This document shows, in pieces, positions 7,522-16,872 of a DNA stretch of 37,327 nt. The stretch spans positions 1-37,327 of the forward strand of contig JAIOAV010000033.1 of the NCBI GenBank assembly GCA_019873665.1. The letters run 5' to 3'. The stretch's first letter is position 1, and every line of letters begins with the position of its first letter. This stretch comes from Chloroflexota bacterium (lineage in GTDB: Bacteria > Chloroflexota > Anaerolineae > JAAYEA01). Made by a program: the position numbers and the translations under genes. The notes under the pieces were generated by a model that had not been told where the DNA came from, did not search any database, and was given only the letters and a program-made list of their open reading frames with translations.

Positions 7522-8703
7522 CTACCCCTGCGCCGGCGGTAGACCAGCCATCTCGCGATAGACATTGCGGTACTGCCGCGCCACCTCCGCCACACTGAAG
7601 CGTTGCAGCGCGATCTCCTGAGCGCGACGCCCCATGCGATGTCGCAGCGCTTGGTCCCGCAGCAAGACGACGATCCGATCCGCCATCTCCTGCGGGTCGC
7701 GGGGCGCGACGATGTAGCCGGTCTCCCCGCTGGCCACCAGCCCCGGGATGCCGCCCACCCGCGTGCATACTACCGGCTTGCCAACCGCCATCGCCTCAAT
7801 GACGGCCATGGGCGCATTTTCCTGCTGCGACGAGAGCGCCACCACCGCCGCCTCGGCGTAATCGCGCAATAGCTCGGCGCGGTTGCGCAGACCGAGAAAG
7901 TGGACGCACGACGACAGCCCTGACTGCTCGACATACTGCTGTAGTTCCCCAAAATAGCGCTGGCTGACAACCCGGCCCGCTACATGCAACTGTACCAGCG
8001 GCACGCGGTGACGCACAAGCGCGATCGCCTCCAGCAGGGTGTGCAGGTCCTTAACCTCGGTGATACTCCCCGCAAAGAAGACGCGATCAGAGACCTCGTC
8101 CGCCGCGCGGCTGGCCAGGAAAAAGTCGTCGGTTACCGGATTGTCAATGCGATACCACCGGCCATGCGCCATGTGCTGATACTTGTCCAGGACATAATCA
8201 CTGATGGCGATCAGCGCCGAGACGCGCTGCACGGCGCGATGGTTGTAATAGGTATACAGCCGATAGCGCAGGCGATCAAAAAGGGTGCGCCGATAAGCGC
8301 GCGCTTCCTCTTGCACCACGCCGTGAATAGTGTAAACCGTAGGAAAACCGCCGCGCAGCGCCGCCAAGGCATAGTAGCCGATGTGCGCATTGACGACATC
8401 CGGCCGGATCTGCGCCAACAGCTCTTGCACGCGATAGATACTCCTCGTCATGTTCGGGATCAGCCGTCGTCGCGGCATCGCCAGATAGTGCACTGTCAGC
8501 GTGCCATCCTCTACAGTGGCGTTCTCAGCGATATCGCTATGACAGTGGATGACATGCAGCTCCAGGTCGGGATAGCGGCGCAGGCCGCGCACCAGATTAT
8601 ATGAGACGGCCTGCACCCCACCCACCGTCTTGTCGGTCTCGTGGGGATAGAGGGTCGGGATGGCGACGCGCAATCGGTCGGTACTGTGGGATCGCTCTGT
8701 CAT
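7522..8703 (-). CDS. GT4-family glycosyltransferase
   Basis: This 393-residue protein has both GT-B lobes. The acceptor domain contains TVGGVQAVSYNL (26-37), IRPDVVNAHIGYYA (99-112) and YTIHGVVQEEA. The donor domain begins around FFAGSITEVKDL and carries an intact EX7E (E295, E303) in QQENAPMAVIEAM. It is clearly related to the GT4 encoded at 10550-11752. Both share PDLELHVI, LLAQIRPDVV and the same domain order, and a membrane GT-C gene lies between them, so the pair probably arose by local duplication. ATG 8703 overlaps the upstream GT-C stop as ATGA. Retaining sugar transfer to a membrane-bound acceptor is expected. The donor is unknown. Confidence 0.9.
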   Translation of the reverse strand: MTERSHSTDRLRVAIPTLYPHETDKTVGGVQAVSYNLVRGLRRYPDLELHVIHCHSDIAENATVEDGTLTVHYLAMPRRRLIPNMTRSIYRVQELLAQIRPDVVNAHIGYYALAALRGGFPTVYTIHGVVQEEARAYRRTLFDRLRYRLYTYYNHRAVQRVSALIAISDYVLDKYQHMAHGRWYRIDNPVTDDFFLASRAADEVSDRVFFAGSITEVKDLHTLLEAIALVRHRVPLVQLHVAGRVVSQRYFGELQQYVEQSGLSSCVHFLGLRNRAELLRDYAEAAVVALSSQQENAPMAVIEAMAVGKPVVCTRVGGIPGLVASGETGYIVAPRDPQEMADRIVVLLRDQALRHRMGRRAQEIALQRFSVAEVARQYRNVYREMAGLPPAQG

Positions 8704-10553
8704 GGGACTTGCCTCAACGCATAGATCTTGATATCAGGGCCAGGCTGGTGGATTGGGTCCGCATAGAAGGCTTGGACCAGCGTAGCTTGTCTGTCCAGCG
8801 CGTCGTAGAACTCATAGTAGGATGGCCACCTGGCCTGTCCCTCCGGGGTCAGATATTGCCGATACTTGAAGCTGCTGACGACCACATACTCGATGCCCGC
8901 TTGCTGTAGCTGCGCCAGCGAAAAGATGCGCTCGCGGTACGCGCCAAACACCGGGAAATCCTCCAGGTCGGCTTCTTCCTCGCTGGCGCGCCACCAGGCG
9001 AATTGCATGTATTCCAGGTCATAGGTGATCACGCGGGACTGCAACCCTTTGGCCGCCTCGAGCTGATAGTGCCGGTAGCTGTCAAAGGCAATCTGCGCTG
9101 CCGGCGGGCGACTGGCCATCTCCTTGTCAGTGGCCGCCTGGTCAAAGTAGCGCTGCCAGCTCTCCAGTGTTGGCTGAAGTGGCGGACCGGTAGAGCTGGA
9201 GTCGAGCAAGATCCGGCTGCCCGCCGGGATGTGCGCCTCGATCCATGCTTTGGCAACGCTGCGCGTGTCCGGTGCCGCGAGGCTTTTGAGGTAAAAGAAG
9301 CTGAACCAGGCCGGGTAAGCCGCTAAGATGATGGTTAACAGCACTAGTGCCAGGCTCTTGATGTGCCGTGTGAGTCGCAGGCGGGCGACCAGGTCAACCG
9401 CCAGCGCTGCGGCAAAGATGCACAGAAATGGCAGCGCCGGCAGCAGCCAGTTGGCCTGGTAGCGTCCCTGAAAGCCGAGGAAGAGCAGATAGGAGAGGGG
9501 GAACGAGAGCAGAAGGATGTCGTACGCGCGATGGCGCCAGACGGCGTAGGCCAGCCCCGGCAGCGCCCAGATGCCCAGCAGATACCCTAGGCCGCTGCGC
9601 AGCAATGTCTGCCAGTAGAATGCCATGGTCTCGCCGAACGATTTGGCGATGCCCGTGTTCAGCCCAAGCTGTGCGCCCATCAGGTCCGTCCAGAGCGCAC
9701 GCCAGTCCAGCAATGCAAAGGGGCATGTGATGACAAAGCCGGCAGCAACGCTGCCGAGGCCCACGACCAGGGGGGCGAGCCGTTGTCGCCATGTCATGCG
9801 TGGGGTGATGGGTGCGGTGCGCGCGTTCGCCGGCCAGAGGATGCCCAATACCAGGGGAATGAGCATCAAGGCCGCGTTGTACTTCATGCCGACTGCTGCG
9901 CCCACCCCTAACCCGGCCCATACCCACGCGTGGCGAGTATCTATCTCCCTCGCGCGTAAGATCAACCACGTGGCTAGCATCACCAAGCAAGTCATCGGCA
10001 CGTCGGTCAGAACGTTATGGGAATGCACAATGTGCAGGTGCGAGACGGCGAGCAGGGCTGCGGCGACAAGGCCAGTGGCGCGCCGCTCAGTGCGCGCAGC
10101 GATTAGATAGACCAGCAGCACCGTGACGCTGCCTATCACGCCGGTAACGATGCGTCCGATCAAGTAGAAGGGCGTGGGATCCATGAAATAGGAGATGGCG
10201 AAATCCGAGACGGTGGCAAAGGCCCCCGTGATGCGTCCCAACACATAGTAGAGGCCATATAGCACGAACAGCACGTACGAGTAGAGCGGCGGGTAGATGT
10301 AGGTGTACGGGCGCAGGCTGCGCGTGCCGCCATAGGCGAGCGCCTGACGCACCACGATGGATTCGCCGGGGCTATAGAGATGGGGCAGATTGGCGCTGCT
10401 GCCTAGCAGGCGTGCCGCCAGGGCGACCGCCACAATCAGCGCCAGCGGCCACTGTATCCGCAGCACGCGCCAGGCGCGATGCGCTGCATCCCACGCGGCC
10501 GATAAGGCTACCCTCCTCGCCTCTGCCTGCTGTTGAGCCGTCTGCGGCATCAT
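8700..10553 (-). CDS. GT39/PMT-like polytopic membrane glycosyltransferase (GT-C)
   Basis: This 617-residue protein has about 11-12 membrane helices, the first near residues 35-50. The first external loop reads LPHLYSPGESIVVRQAL. It corresponds to the HPDE-type acidic loop of GT39/ArnT-like enzymes, with the Glu kept and the preceding Asp replaced by Gly. Tyr- and Pro-rich IYPPLYSYVLF and HSHNVLTDVPMTCLVML follow, the latter resembling the second conserved acidic loop. The C-terminal 170 residues are soluble and probably extracellular. The start at ATG 10553 forms an ATGA overlap with the upstream GT4. A second ATG follows immediately, and the open frame upstream is not conserved-looking. It probably transfers a sugar from a polyprenyl-phosphate donor outside the membrane. 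Confidence 0.85.
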   Translation of the reverse strand: MMPQTAQQQAEARRVALSAAWDAAHRAWRVLRIQWPLALIVAVALAARLLGSSANLPHLYSPGESIVVRQALAYGGTRSLRPYTYIYPPLYSYVLFVLYGLYYVLGRITGAFATVSDFAISYFMDPTPFYLIGRIVTGVIGSVTVLLVYLIAARTERRATGLVAAALLAVSHLHIVHSHNVLTDVPMTCLVMLATWLILRAREIDTRHAWVWAGLGVGAAVGMKYNAALMLIPLVLGILWPANARTAPITPRMTWRQRLAPLVVGLGSVAAGFVITCPFALLDWRALWTDLMGAQLGLNTGIAKSFGETMAFYWQTLLRSGLGYLLGIWALPGLAYAVWRHRAYDILLLSFPLSYLLFLGFQGRYQANWLLPALPFLCIFAAALAVDLVARLRLTRHIKSLALVLLTIILAAYPAWFSFFYLKSLAAPDTRSVAKAWIEAHIPAGSRILLDSSSTGPPLQPTLESWQRYFDQAATDKEMASRPPAAQIAFDSYRHYQLEAAKGLQSRVITYDLEYMQFAWWRASEEEADLEDFPVFGAYRERIFSLAQLQQAGIEYVVVSSFKYRQYLTPEGQARWPSYYEFYDALDRQATLVQAFYADPIHQPGPDIKIYALRQVP

Positions 10554-11752
10554 GGCGAGCCCCCCGTGCTGCGGCGCGATCTCTGATCGGCCAGCGCCTG
10601 GTACAGCGCGAGGGTCTGTCGCGCGATCTCGGCGCCGCGGAAACGGCGCTGGGCCACTTGTTGCGCGGCGCGGCTCAGTCGGTCGCGCAGCGCAGGGTCG
10701 CTCAACAGGCGACGCAGGCCATCCGCAAGGCCGGGAACGTCGCCATAATCCACCAGCAGTCCCGTTCGCTCGTGCTCGATCTGATAGGGCACGCCACCCG
10801 CGCGGGTGGCGATCACAGGACAACCACTCGCCATCGCCTCCTGAATCACCACCGGAGCCGTCTCCTGTTGCGACGGCAGTACCAGGCAGGTGCTCTCGCC
10901 GTAAACCGCGGCGAGCTGGTCCATCCACAGCGACCCAAGGAAATGAACGCGTCCGTCCAGCCCCGCCTCGCGCACCATGCGATGTAAACCGGCGGCATAC
11001 TCCTGCCCGGCTGGTCCCGGCGTGCTGTCCTCCGCACCTGCCAGGTATAGCTCGGCGGAAGGGAACTGGGCCGCGATGTTCCCAAAGGCCGCCAGCAGGT
11101 GGTGCACACCCTTGCGCGGGATCAATCGCCCAGCAAAAAGGATGCGCGCTACATTGGGGCGCGGTGTCCACTTGACTGTAAAGAACAGGTCCTCTACGGG
11201 ATTCTCGATGGGATGAATCTGAGCGCGCGTTGCGCTGCCCAGCTCTTGCTCCACATATGGGCTGATCGAGATGAGATGCCGTGCGCGGCGCAGATTGCGT
11301 CTTTCCAACATGCTATCCAACTGGCCGCGCAGCCTCTCGCGCCAGTCCGGCATGATCTGCGCCTCGCGAAAGCTAATCCCATGGACAGTGATAACGCTAG
11401 GCAAGGAGGGGTCAGCATCGCTGGCATCCAGCGCGGCGGCAGCGTACAGGCCGGTGCTATGGGCATGTACGACATCCGGCCGAATCTGCGCCAGAAGCTG
11501 CACGATCTCGCGCCGCTCGCCGCGATGAGCTGTCAGACGTCCGCGTCGCTGGCGCGGTACGATGTGCAACTTCCAGGGGTGCGAGCCGTTGCCAGGCGCG
11601 GAGGCGTCAGAAGATACGCGGCAGGTGATCACGTGCAGCTCCAGGTCCGGCAGCACCGCCAGGTGCTTCAGAAGGCAGAGGACCACCGCCTCCGGACCGC
11701 CGATAACGCTTTCTTCATTTTGTGGATAAGGTCCCAGCATGGCGATTCTCAC
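10550..11752 (-). CDS. GT4-family glycosyltransferase (GTG start)
   Basis: This 400-residue GT-B glycosyltransferase begins VRIAMLGPYPQNEESVIGG. It has IRPDVVHAHSTGLYA (90-104), TVHGISFREA, an ENPVED hinge (183-188), FAGRLIPRKG opening the donor lobe and an intact EX7E (E297, E305). GTG 11752 is preferred over GTG 11761. It makes a GTGA overlap with the upstream polymerase stop, and a GGAGG sits 10 bases before it but only 1 base before 11761. ATG 11740 would trim the first strand. It is a paralogue of the GT4 at 7522-8703. A role in adding a sugar to the cytoplasmic lipid-linked repeat unit is inferred. Specificity is unknown. Confidence 0.9.
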   Translation of the reverse strand: MRIAMLGPYPQNEESVIGGPEAVVLCLLKHLAVLPDLELHVITCRVSSDASAPGNGSHPWKLHIVPRQRRGRLTAHRGERREIVQLLAQIRPDVVHAHSTGLYAAAALDASDADPSLPSVITVHGISFREAQIMPDWRERLRGQLDSMLERRNLRRARHLISISPYVEQELGSATRAQIHPIENPVEDLFFTVKWTPRPNVARILFAGRLIPRKGVHHLLAAFGNIAAQFPSAELYLAGAEDSTPGPAGQEYAAGLHRMVREAGLDGRVHFLGSLWMDQLAAVYGESTCLVLPSQQETAPVVIQEAMASGCPVIATRAGGVPYQIEHERTGLLVDYGDVPGLADGLRRLLSDPALRDRLSRAAQQVAQRRFRGAEIARQTLALYQALADQRSRRSTGGSP

Positions 11753-13203
11753 GAAAGCCACGCCTCCGGATCTCCCCAGCGACTGGCGCGCTCTTGCGAG
11801 CCGAGCGTGAGACCCACAATGAAAAAGTAAACCATCGTCACATAGGGGACCGCCACGATATCGGAGAAAAAGATGGTTACCGTATAGACCACTGTCGCCG
11901 CCATCATGCAGGCCAACAACGGACGGTCAATCGCATGGATGCGTGTCCCGCGTCGCCAGAGCCGCAACCCCTGGAAAAAGGTCGCCGCAAAGATGCCCAC
12001 ATACGGGATAAAGCCAGCCAAGCCGGACGAGACGAGGATGTTAATGTAGCTGTTGTGTGGTGCGGGCAGAACATTCTTTTGTGTCCAGTCTGACGCATAA
12101 TCGCTGTAGATGTAGCCGAAATTGCCATAGCCTCGGCCAAAGAGAGGATTCTCCGCTACCATCTGCCGTGCCACGTTGATGGCATTGAGGCGATAGTCAA
12201 TCGGGCCTTGCGCGGTTACCCGCTCCGTAAATATGTAGCTCTCGCTGATCTGCCCCCAGAAGTAGACGATCAGGATACCGGCGATCACAAGCAGCGGCAC
12301 AAAGCGTCGTCGGAATTCTGGATATAGAAAGGTCATCAGGATCAATGCTAGGAGCGCGCCGACGTAGCCGGCGCGATTGTAGCACAGGTACAATGCGTAG
12401 GTAGTGATGCCAATCAACGTCAGGTAGAGCACTTTGCCCAACGGGCTGCGGGCATTGATAAAGGCGCGAAAAGCAAAGGGGAGCACCATGCCAAAGATCA
12501 TGGCAAAGAAGGCGGGGTTTCCCAACAGGCCCACCGCCCGCCGCAGATGCGCCGTATAAGCAATGGTTCTGCCTTCGGGGTAAAAGAGGATCTCGCCAGT
12601 CAATTGCTCCCGAATGACAAGGAGAGACATGTAGGTTGCAATGAAAAGCAGCACCATGGTCGCGGTTTTGGTCTTGCGACGACCTACGATCAGATTCTTG
12701 GCGACAAAGTAGACCACAAGCGGCACGAGCTGCGTGTCAAAGTACGCCTGCGCTGTCGCGCGTGGCCCAGCGATCGCCAGGGGAAGCGAGATGCTGGTGC
12801 CGATGATGAACAGAACGATCATCAGGTCAACCACCGACAACGATGCCAAGGTTCGCTTGCGGATCGCCAGCGGCGCCAGCAAGAGGATGATCACCAGCGC
12901 TGCCGCCAGCCGATCCAGGCTGAGATCCGGAATGGACGCCCCAAGGGAGATGTTCAGGTAAGTAAAGCGGCCAAAAGGCGAGGTGGCGATCCAAAACAGA
13001 AAGCCAAGCAGCGGGTTCAGCAGCAGCGCGACGATGTATATGCCCATGCCTGAATAGGTGATAGCGCGCTTCCAATCGGGGGAAGTTACGGTGGTGCCCA
13101 GAAGCACGCCGACTACAGCAAAGGCCAAGGTAACGATCAGCGCCTTCAGTGCCGCCGCTGCTCGCCGCAACCGCTCCTTGGACAGTTCCATTTCAAACAT
13201 CAT
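11749..13203 (-). CDS. O-antigen polymerase/ligase-like membrane protein (Wzy_C family)
   Basis: This 484-residue polytopic protein has about 11 predicted helices and the Wzy_C/WaaL signature. An Arg lies in NRAGYVGALLALIL (276-289), a long periplasm-type loop contains NPLFGRGYGNFGYIY (352-366), and PHNSYINILVSSGLAG (382-397) holds the conserved His383. WaaL and Wzy enzymes take a polyprenyl-diphosphate glycan and join it either to another repeat unit or to a final acceptor outside the membrane. Next to flippase- and Wzz-type genes in the same locus, polymerase is the more likely role. The start at ATG 13203 forms an ATGA overlap with the upstream GT-C stop. A second ATG follows at 13200 and the difference is one residue. 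Confidence 0.88.
   Translation of the reverse strand: MMFEMELSKERLRRAAAALKALIVTLAFAVVGVLLGTTVTSPDWKRAITYSGMGIYIVALLLNPLLGFLFWIATSPFGRFTYLNISLGASIPDLSLDRLAAALVIILLLAPLAIRKRTLASLSVVDLMIVLFIIGTSISLPLAIAGPRATAQAYFDTQLVPLVVYFVAKNLIVGRRKTKTATMVLLFIATYMSLLVIREQLTGEILFYPEGRTIAYTAHLRRAVGLLGNPAFFAMIFGMVLPFAFRAFINARSPLGKVLYLTLIGITTYALYLCYNRAGYVGALLALILMTFLYPEFRRRFVPLLVIAGILIVYFWGQISESYIFTERVTAQGPIDYRLNAINVARQMVAENPLFGRGYGNFGYIYSDYASDWTQKNVLPAPHNSYINILVSSGLAGFIPYVGIFAATFFQGLRLWRRGTRIHAIDRPLLACMMAATVVYTVTIFFSDIVAVPYVTMVYFFIVGLTLGSQERASRWGDPEAWLS
11763..11767 (-). promoter_or_regulatory. Shine-Dalgarno site deciding the GTG start at 11752
   Basis: GGAGG on the minus strand lies inside the end of the polymerase gene, 10 bases before GTG 11752. 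The upstream GTG at 11761 would be only 1 base away, so it is unlikely to be used. Confidence 0.6.
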
Positions 13204-14804
13204 CTGTCTCCTGCGCGAACTCGATATAACACAACACGCGGCTTGTCCTGGAGCCAGATCAGCTCCAGGCCGTTCAGGAGAACCCCCTGATTGTCAACCG
13301 GAGCGAGCAGCGCGCCCAACTGTGGCCAATAGCGTGCCCCATACATCTCTTCCACCAGCAGAAAGCGCGCCTTCTCGCCCTCCAGATGAGTCAGCAGGTC
13401 GTCCATCGTCAGCCCGGCCGCCAGCGGCCGGACATCATAACCGCTGTGGTAGGCATATGGCATCTCGAATGTGCTCAACAGCCGATCCTCTGGCATGGCA
13501 CCCGCTGTCTGCAAGGCACGCGTGACCTGCGCGACGGGCGGCTGTAACTCGCGCAGCCAGTAATGCACCGACACCGCGCCGTTCATTGCAGCGAAGGCCA
13601 GCCAGAACGCAATTGCCCATGTGGCCAGCGATTGCGCTCGCGCTGTGCGACCCACATGGCCCATAAGCGCGACTACTGCCGCCAACGACAATGGCAGCAT
13701 TGCCAACAGCAGCCGCGGCTGGACAAACACGAGCGCGATGCTTGCCATATAGCAGAGCGCGTACCCGCTAAGCAGGCCGATCTCCCGCCAGGACGCCATG
13801 CAAGACGCTCCTTGCCAACTATGGCGCGCGCGCCATGCCAGCGTCAGCCCGCTCGCGCCCAGAAGCGCTGCTATTGCGCCCCAGATGAGGCGCGCTGCGG
13901 GCGATCCGTAACGGTAGGCGGTAGATGTTGCACCGCTGCTCATGACGGCGGTATAAGCTGCGCCTTTGGCGAGCTCGACGCCCCAGTGCCGCAGCAGAGC
14001 CAGCGGGTCCAACCGGAAAACTTGCCAGATGCTGATCTGACTGGAGATGTCGCTCCAGTGAGCGCGCCAGTCGCCGCTGCCATAGACGCCAAACCAGACG
14101 TTCTTGCCCTGCAGATTAAAGAACGGCTGTCCGGTGGCCTGCCAGCTGATCCAGAGCTGCGGCAGTGCCACAAGCACGAAAGCCAGTGTGTAGCCCGCCG
14201 CATGTTGCAAGGCAACGCGCCGCTCTGTCAACTTGCGCATTGCGGCCACCGCCAGGTATAGCCAGACAACCGGCACAGTGATCAGTGCCGTATAACGCAT
14301 CAGATATGCTAGGCCGGTTAGCGCCCCCGCGACGAGCCAAAGGGCCGTTCGCTCCCGCCGGATCGCCCGCACCGCCGCGCCAAGCGCGGCGACCTGCAAT
14401 GACGCCCATGGCATATCAGTGCCCAGGAATAGCGCTCCCTGCCACCAATACGGATTGAGCGCCAGCGCCGTCAGTAGCAGCAAAGCCATCCGCGCTCCCA
14501 GGAGCATCCGCCCCAGTAGATACGTTGCGGTCAGCAGGAGGATGGCAGACGCGATGGCCACTACCTGGGCCGCCGTATAGGTGGAGCCAGCGCAAGGTCG
14601 CAGCGCCCAGAGGAACAGGGGGTAGCCGAGCGGGTAGAACCCGTTCAGCTCCAGCGCTGCCTCCAGGCTGTCCGCTCGCGTGGCAAAACCGACGAAATCG
14701 TTCTCGTACGGCGCGGTGAGAAAGCGGTGTTGGCTTTGCGCGACCACTAGAGCGATAGCGGCTAGGAGCACAAGGGCGAGGGCCAGCCGAGCTGACGCTT
14801 TCAT
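13200..14804 (-). CDS. GT-C polytopic membrane glycosyltransferase (PMT-like)
   Basis: This 534-residue protein starts with a hydrophobic segment (about 5-23) and has about 10-11 further helices. The first external loop YENDFVGFA holds an Asp expected to act as catalytic base in GT39-like enzymes. GFYPLGYPLFLWAL and LFLGTDMPWASLQ match the GxYPLGYP and second-loop regions common to bacterial GT-C proteins. The last 100 residues, from about QPPVAQVTRAL, are soluble and contain a short alpha/beta stretch. The start ATG 14804 overlaps the methyltransferase stop as ATGA. A polyprenyl-phosphate sugar donor is expected from family knowledge. Acceptor and sugar are unknown. Confidence 0.83.
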   Translation of the reverse strand: MKASARLALALVLLAAIALVVAQSQHRFLTAPYENDFVGFATRADSLEAALELNGFYPLGYPLFLWALRPCAGSTYTAAQVVAIASAILLLTATYLLGRMLLGARMALLLLTALALNPYWWQGALFLGTDMPWASLQVAALGAAVRAIRRERTALWLVAGALTGLAYLMRYTALITVPVVWLYLAVAAMRKLTERRVALQHAAGYTLAFVLVALPQLWISWQATGQPFFNLQGKNVWFGVYGSGDWRAHWSDISSQISIWQVFRLDPLALLRHWGVELAKGAAYTAVMSSGATSTAYRYGSPAARLIWGAIAALLGASGLTLAWRARHSWQGASCMASWREIGLLSGYALCYMASIALVFVQPRLLLAMLPLSLAAVVALMGHVGRTARAQSLATWAIAFWLAFAAMNGAVSVHYWLRELQPPVAQVTRALQTAGAMPEDRLLSTFEMPYAYHSGYDVRPLAAGLTMDDLLTHLEGEKARFLLVEEMYGARYWPQLGALLAPVDNQGVLLNGLELIWLQDKPRVVLYRVRAGDR

Positions 14805-15574
14805 GAGACGGCGTCTCGGGCAGTCTCCGGTTTGGTGGCGACCAGGATATGCCCCAGCGTGTTCATAGGCAAAGGCTGCAGCCGGTCCAGTCCCAGGCTA
14901 AGCAACTGTGTCAGCGCAGATGCCGGGAGCACAAAGGCCGCCGCGAGCAGGAACAGCAGGCGCTGCCCACGTCTCCGGAAAGGCCGCGCATAGTTGTCGT
15001 AAAGATATGCGCTCCAACGCTGCCCCATCATGGCCCAAAACCCGCCGCGAGCCGTCACGTACTCGATGCGCAATCCGTGCGCCTCTGCCAGATGCTGCAG
15101 CCCATACCGTGTGAACCGGTAGTAATCGTGCGGCTCCTGGTGCAATCCCCATTCCTGGGGCGCGGTCAGCACCAGGTGGCCACCCGGCTTGAGCACGCGC
15201 GCTATCTCAGCCATCACCGCCCCGGGTTCAGCGCAATGCTCCAGGACCTGCGTGCAGAGCACCGTGTCTACTGCCGCGTCGCGCAGGGGCAGCGCCGTCC
15301 CGTCGCCATAGATGTCCACCTGGGGCGCTCGATAGCCGACAGTCATATGCTGATCCACCGTCGGTGGGTAATCCAGCCCAATGTGGCGTCGTACTTGTGT
15401 CGCAAAGAGGGCGGCATACGGCTTGTGCCCGCACCCGACATCCAGCAGGTCGCCCGATACGTAGGGACGCGCTTCTGCCAGAGAGCGGACGATCAGCCGC
15501 TTCTCCAGTTGCTCGGAGCAGAGCCAGGATGACTCCCAGATCTCGTTCAGCCTTTTGCGCCATGTTGCGCCCAA
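14801..15574 (-). CDS. Class I SAM-dependent methyltransferase (TTG start)
   Basis: This 257-residue protein has motif I LLDVGCGHKPY (43-53), GLDYPP at the strand-2 end and LEHCAEPGAVMAEIARVLKPGGHLVLTAP. EPHDYYRFTRYGL, frequent in glycan-cluster methyltransferases, follows. The C-terminal region (about 205-225) is hydrophobic and may sit against the membrane. The start is TTG 15574. A GGAG lies 8 bases upstream at 15586-15583 and the next upstream gene ends 18 bases away, while no ATG fits the conserved N-terminus. The likely target is a hydroxyl on the glycan or on the chain end, where methylation could stop growth. This role is inferred from context. Confidence 0.83.
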   Translation of the reverse strand: MGATWRKRLNEIWESSWLCSEQLEKRLIVRSLAEARPYVSGDLLDVGCGHKPYAALFATQVRRHIGLDYPPTVDQHMTVGYRAPQVDIYGDGTALPLRDAAVDTVLCTQVLEHCAEPGAVMAEIARVLKPGGHLVLTAPQEWGLHQEPHDYYRFTRYGLQHLAEAHGLRIEYVTARGGFWAMMGQRWSAYLYDNYARPFRRRGQRLLFLLAAAFVLPASALTQLLSLGLDRLQPLPMNTLGHILVATKPETARDAVS

Positions 15575-15582
15575 GACGATGG

Positions 15583-15586
15583 CTCC
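15583..15586 (-). promoter_or_regulatory. Shine-Dalgarno site supporting the TTG start at 15574
   Basis: GGAG on the minus strand lies 8 bases before TTG 15574, in the 18-base gap after the GT4 stop. It is the only ribosome-binding signal in this gap and supports the non-ATG start. Confidence 0.6.
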
Positions 15587-15592
15587 AATTGC

Positions 15593-16846
15593 TCAACTGA
15601 CGGACGGTGCCAGAGCGCGGTAGAGCTGCTCCACCTGGCGCACATGCTCGGCGATGGAGAAGCGCAGCTCCACCTGCCGCCGTGCCACCATCCCCATCGC
15701 ATGCATCCGATCCGGATTCTGCAATAACGAACGCACTGCCGCGGCCAGCGCATTAGCGTCGCCAGGGGGTACGAGAAGACCGCTTACGCCGTCCTCAATG
15801 ATCTCGGGGCAGGCGCCAGCCGCCACGGCAACCACCGGCTTGCCGGCGGCCATCCCCTCGATCAACACACGGCCGAAAGGCTCCGGTTCCAGCGACGCAT
15901 GCACCAGGATATCCATCACTGACAAGAGCTGTGGCACATCGCTGCGCCATCCTAGGAAGTGCACCTTGTCCGCCAGGCCGAGCGTCTGCGTCAGCGTATC
16001 CAGCTCACGACGGAAGGCTTGCCCCTCGCTATCTGCTGCCGCTTCGCCGATGATGAGACAATGCAGCTGCGGCACAACGCCTGCTACCTGCGCCATGGCC
16101 CGTAAAAAGGTATCCTGCCCCTTCCACCGCACCAGCCGCCCGATGATGCCCACGACTAGATCATCCCGACTCAGACCCAGGGCGTGTCGCACGCTGCCAT
16201 CGTCATAGAGATCTCTGAATTCGGCGGTGTCCAGCGCGTTATAGACTACCACTCCGCGTGTCGGGTCCGCTCCCTGCGCGGTGCAACTGGTGGCGATGGC
16301 TTGCGAGATGAATACAAACCGATCCACAAAGCGGATTAGGAAGCGATCGATCGAGGTGTACTCCTCGAAAGCGCGGATATGACAAATGCATGGCTTGCCG
16401 CTGAGGCGTGCGGCGATGATGACCTCGCGGTTGCATCCTACCAGATCATTGGCGTGCACCAGGTCAATCCGCCGGTCGCGGATCAGACGACGGAGTCGCC
16501 ATGCCAGCGGCATGGTCTCCAGCAGCGTTCGCGCATAGAGGCCCACGCCATGATAGACCTTGCCTAACAGTGGCCAGCGTGCCTGCCAGCGAGACAAGCG
16601 GCGCGGCACATGCAAGGGGGCCGCGAGAGGTGTCGCTCCGCTGCCTGCCTGGCGCTTCCCGCCCCAGACGATAGTCTCGACGCCCAAGCCGCGAAACCGC
16701 TCCACGTACGCGTTATCCCAGTAAAAGAGGACGATCGGCTCGTAAAGGCTGCGATCGAGCCCTCGCACCAGTTGATAGAGGCTGATGACAGAGCCTCCCA
16801 TCCCGTGCGCCATTTCCACGTAGAGCACGCGATGCTTCTGGTTCAT
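15593..16846 (-). CDS. GT4-family glycosyltransferase
   Basis: This 417-residue GT-B enzyme has an N-terminal loop AHGMGGSVISLYQLV (13-27) of the GGxxxSL type, DLVHANDLVGCNREVI (128-143) in the acceptor lobe and VVYNALDTAEF (200-210) at the hinge. IIGRLVRWKGQD (234-245) binds donor phosphate, and an intact EX7E (E322, E330) follows. An AGGGAG-type ribosome-binding site precedes ATG 16846 within the 26-base gap after the Wzz-type gene. It is the first glycosyltransferase after that regulator and probably adds one residue of the repeat unit. The sugar cannot be read from sequence. Confidence 0.9.
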   Translation of the reverse strand: MNQKHRVLYVEMAHGMGGSVISLYQLVRGLDRSLYEPIVLFYWDNAYVERFRGLGVETIVWGGKRQAGSGATPLAAPLHVPRRLSRWQARWPLLGKVYHGVGLYARTLLETMPLAWRLRRLIRDRRIDLVHANDLVGCNREVIIAARLSGKPCICHIRAFEEYTSIDRFLIRFVDRFVFISQAIATSCTAQGADPTRGVVVYNALDTAEFRDLYDDGSVRHALGLSRDDLVVGIIGRLVRWKGQDTFLRAMAQVAGVVPQLHCLIIGEAAADSEGQAFRRELDTLTQTLGLADKVHFLGWRSDVPQLLSVMDILVHASLEPEPFGRVLIEGMAAGKPVVAVAAGACPEIIEDGVSGLLVPPGDANALAAAVRSLLQNPDRMHAMGMVARRQVELRFSIAEHVRQVEQLYRALAPSVS

Positions 16847-16872
16847 CGCTTCTCCCTGGTCTGTATGCCGGC

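Noticed and set aside
10554-11171. N-terminal extension of the GT-C protein ending at 8700
   Set aside because: The extra 206 codons overlap the upstream GT4 in another frame and encode an Arg/Gly-rich, unconserved stretch. The coupled ATG at 10553 precedes the first membrane helix.
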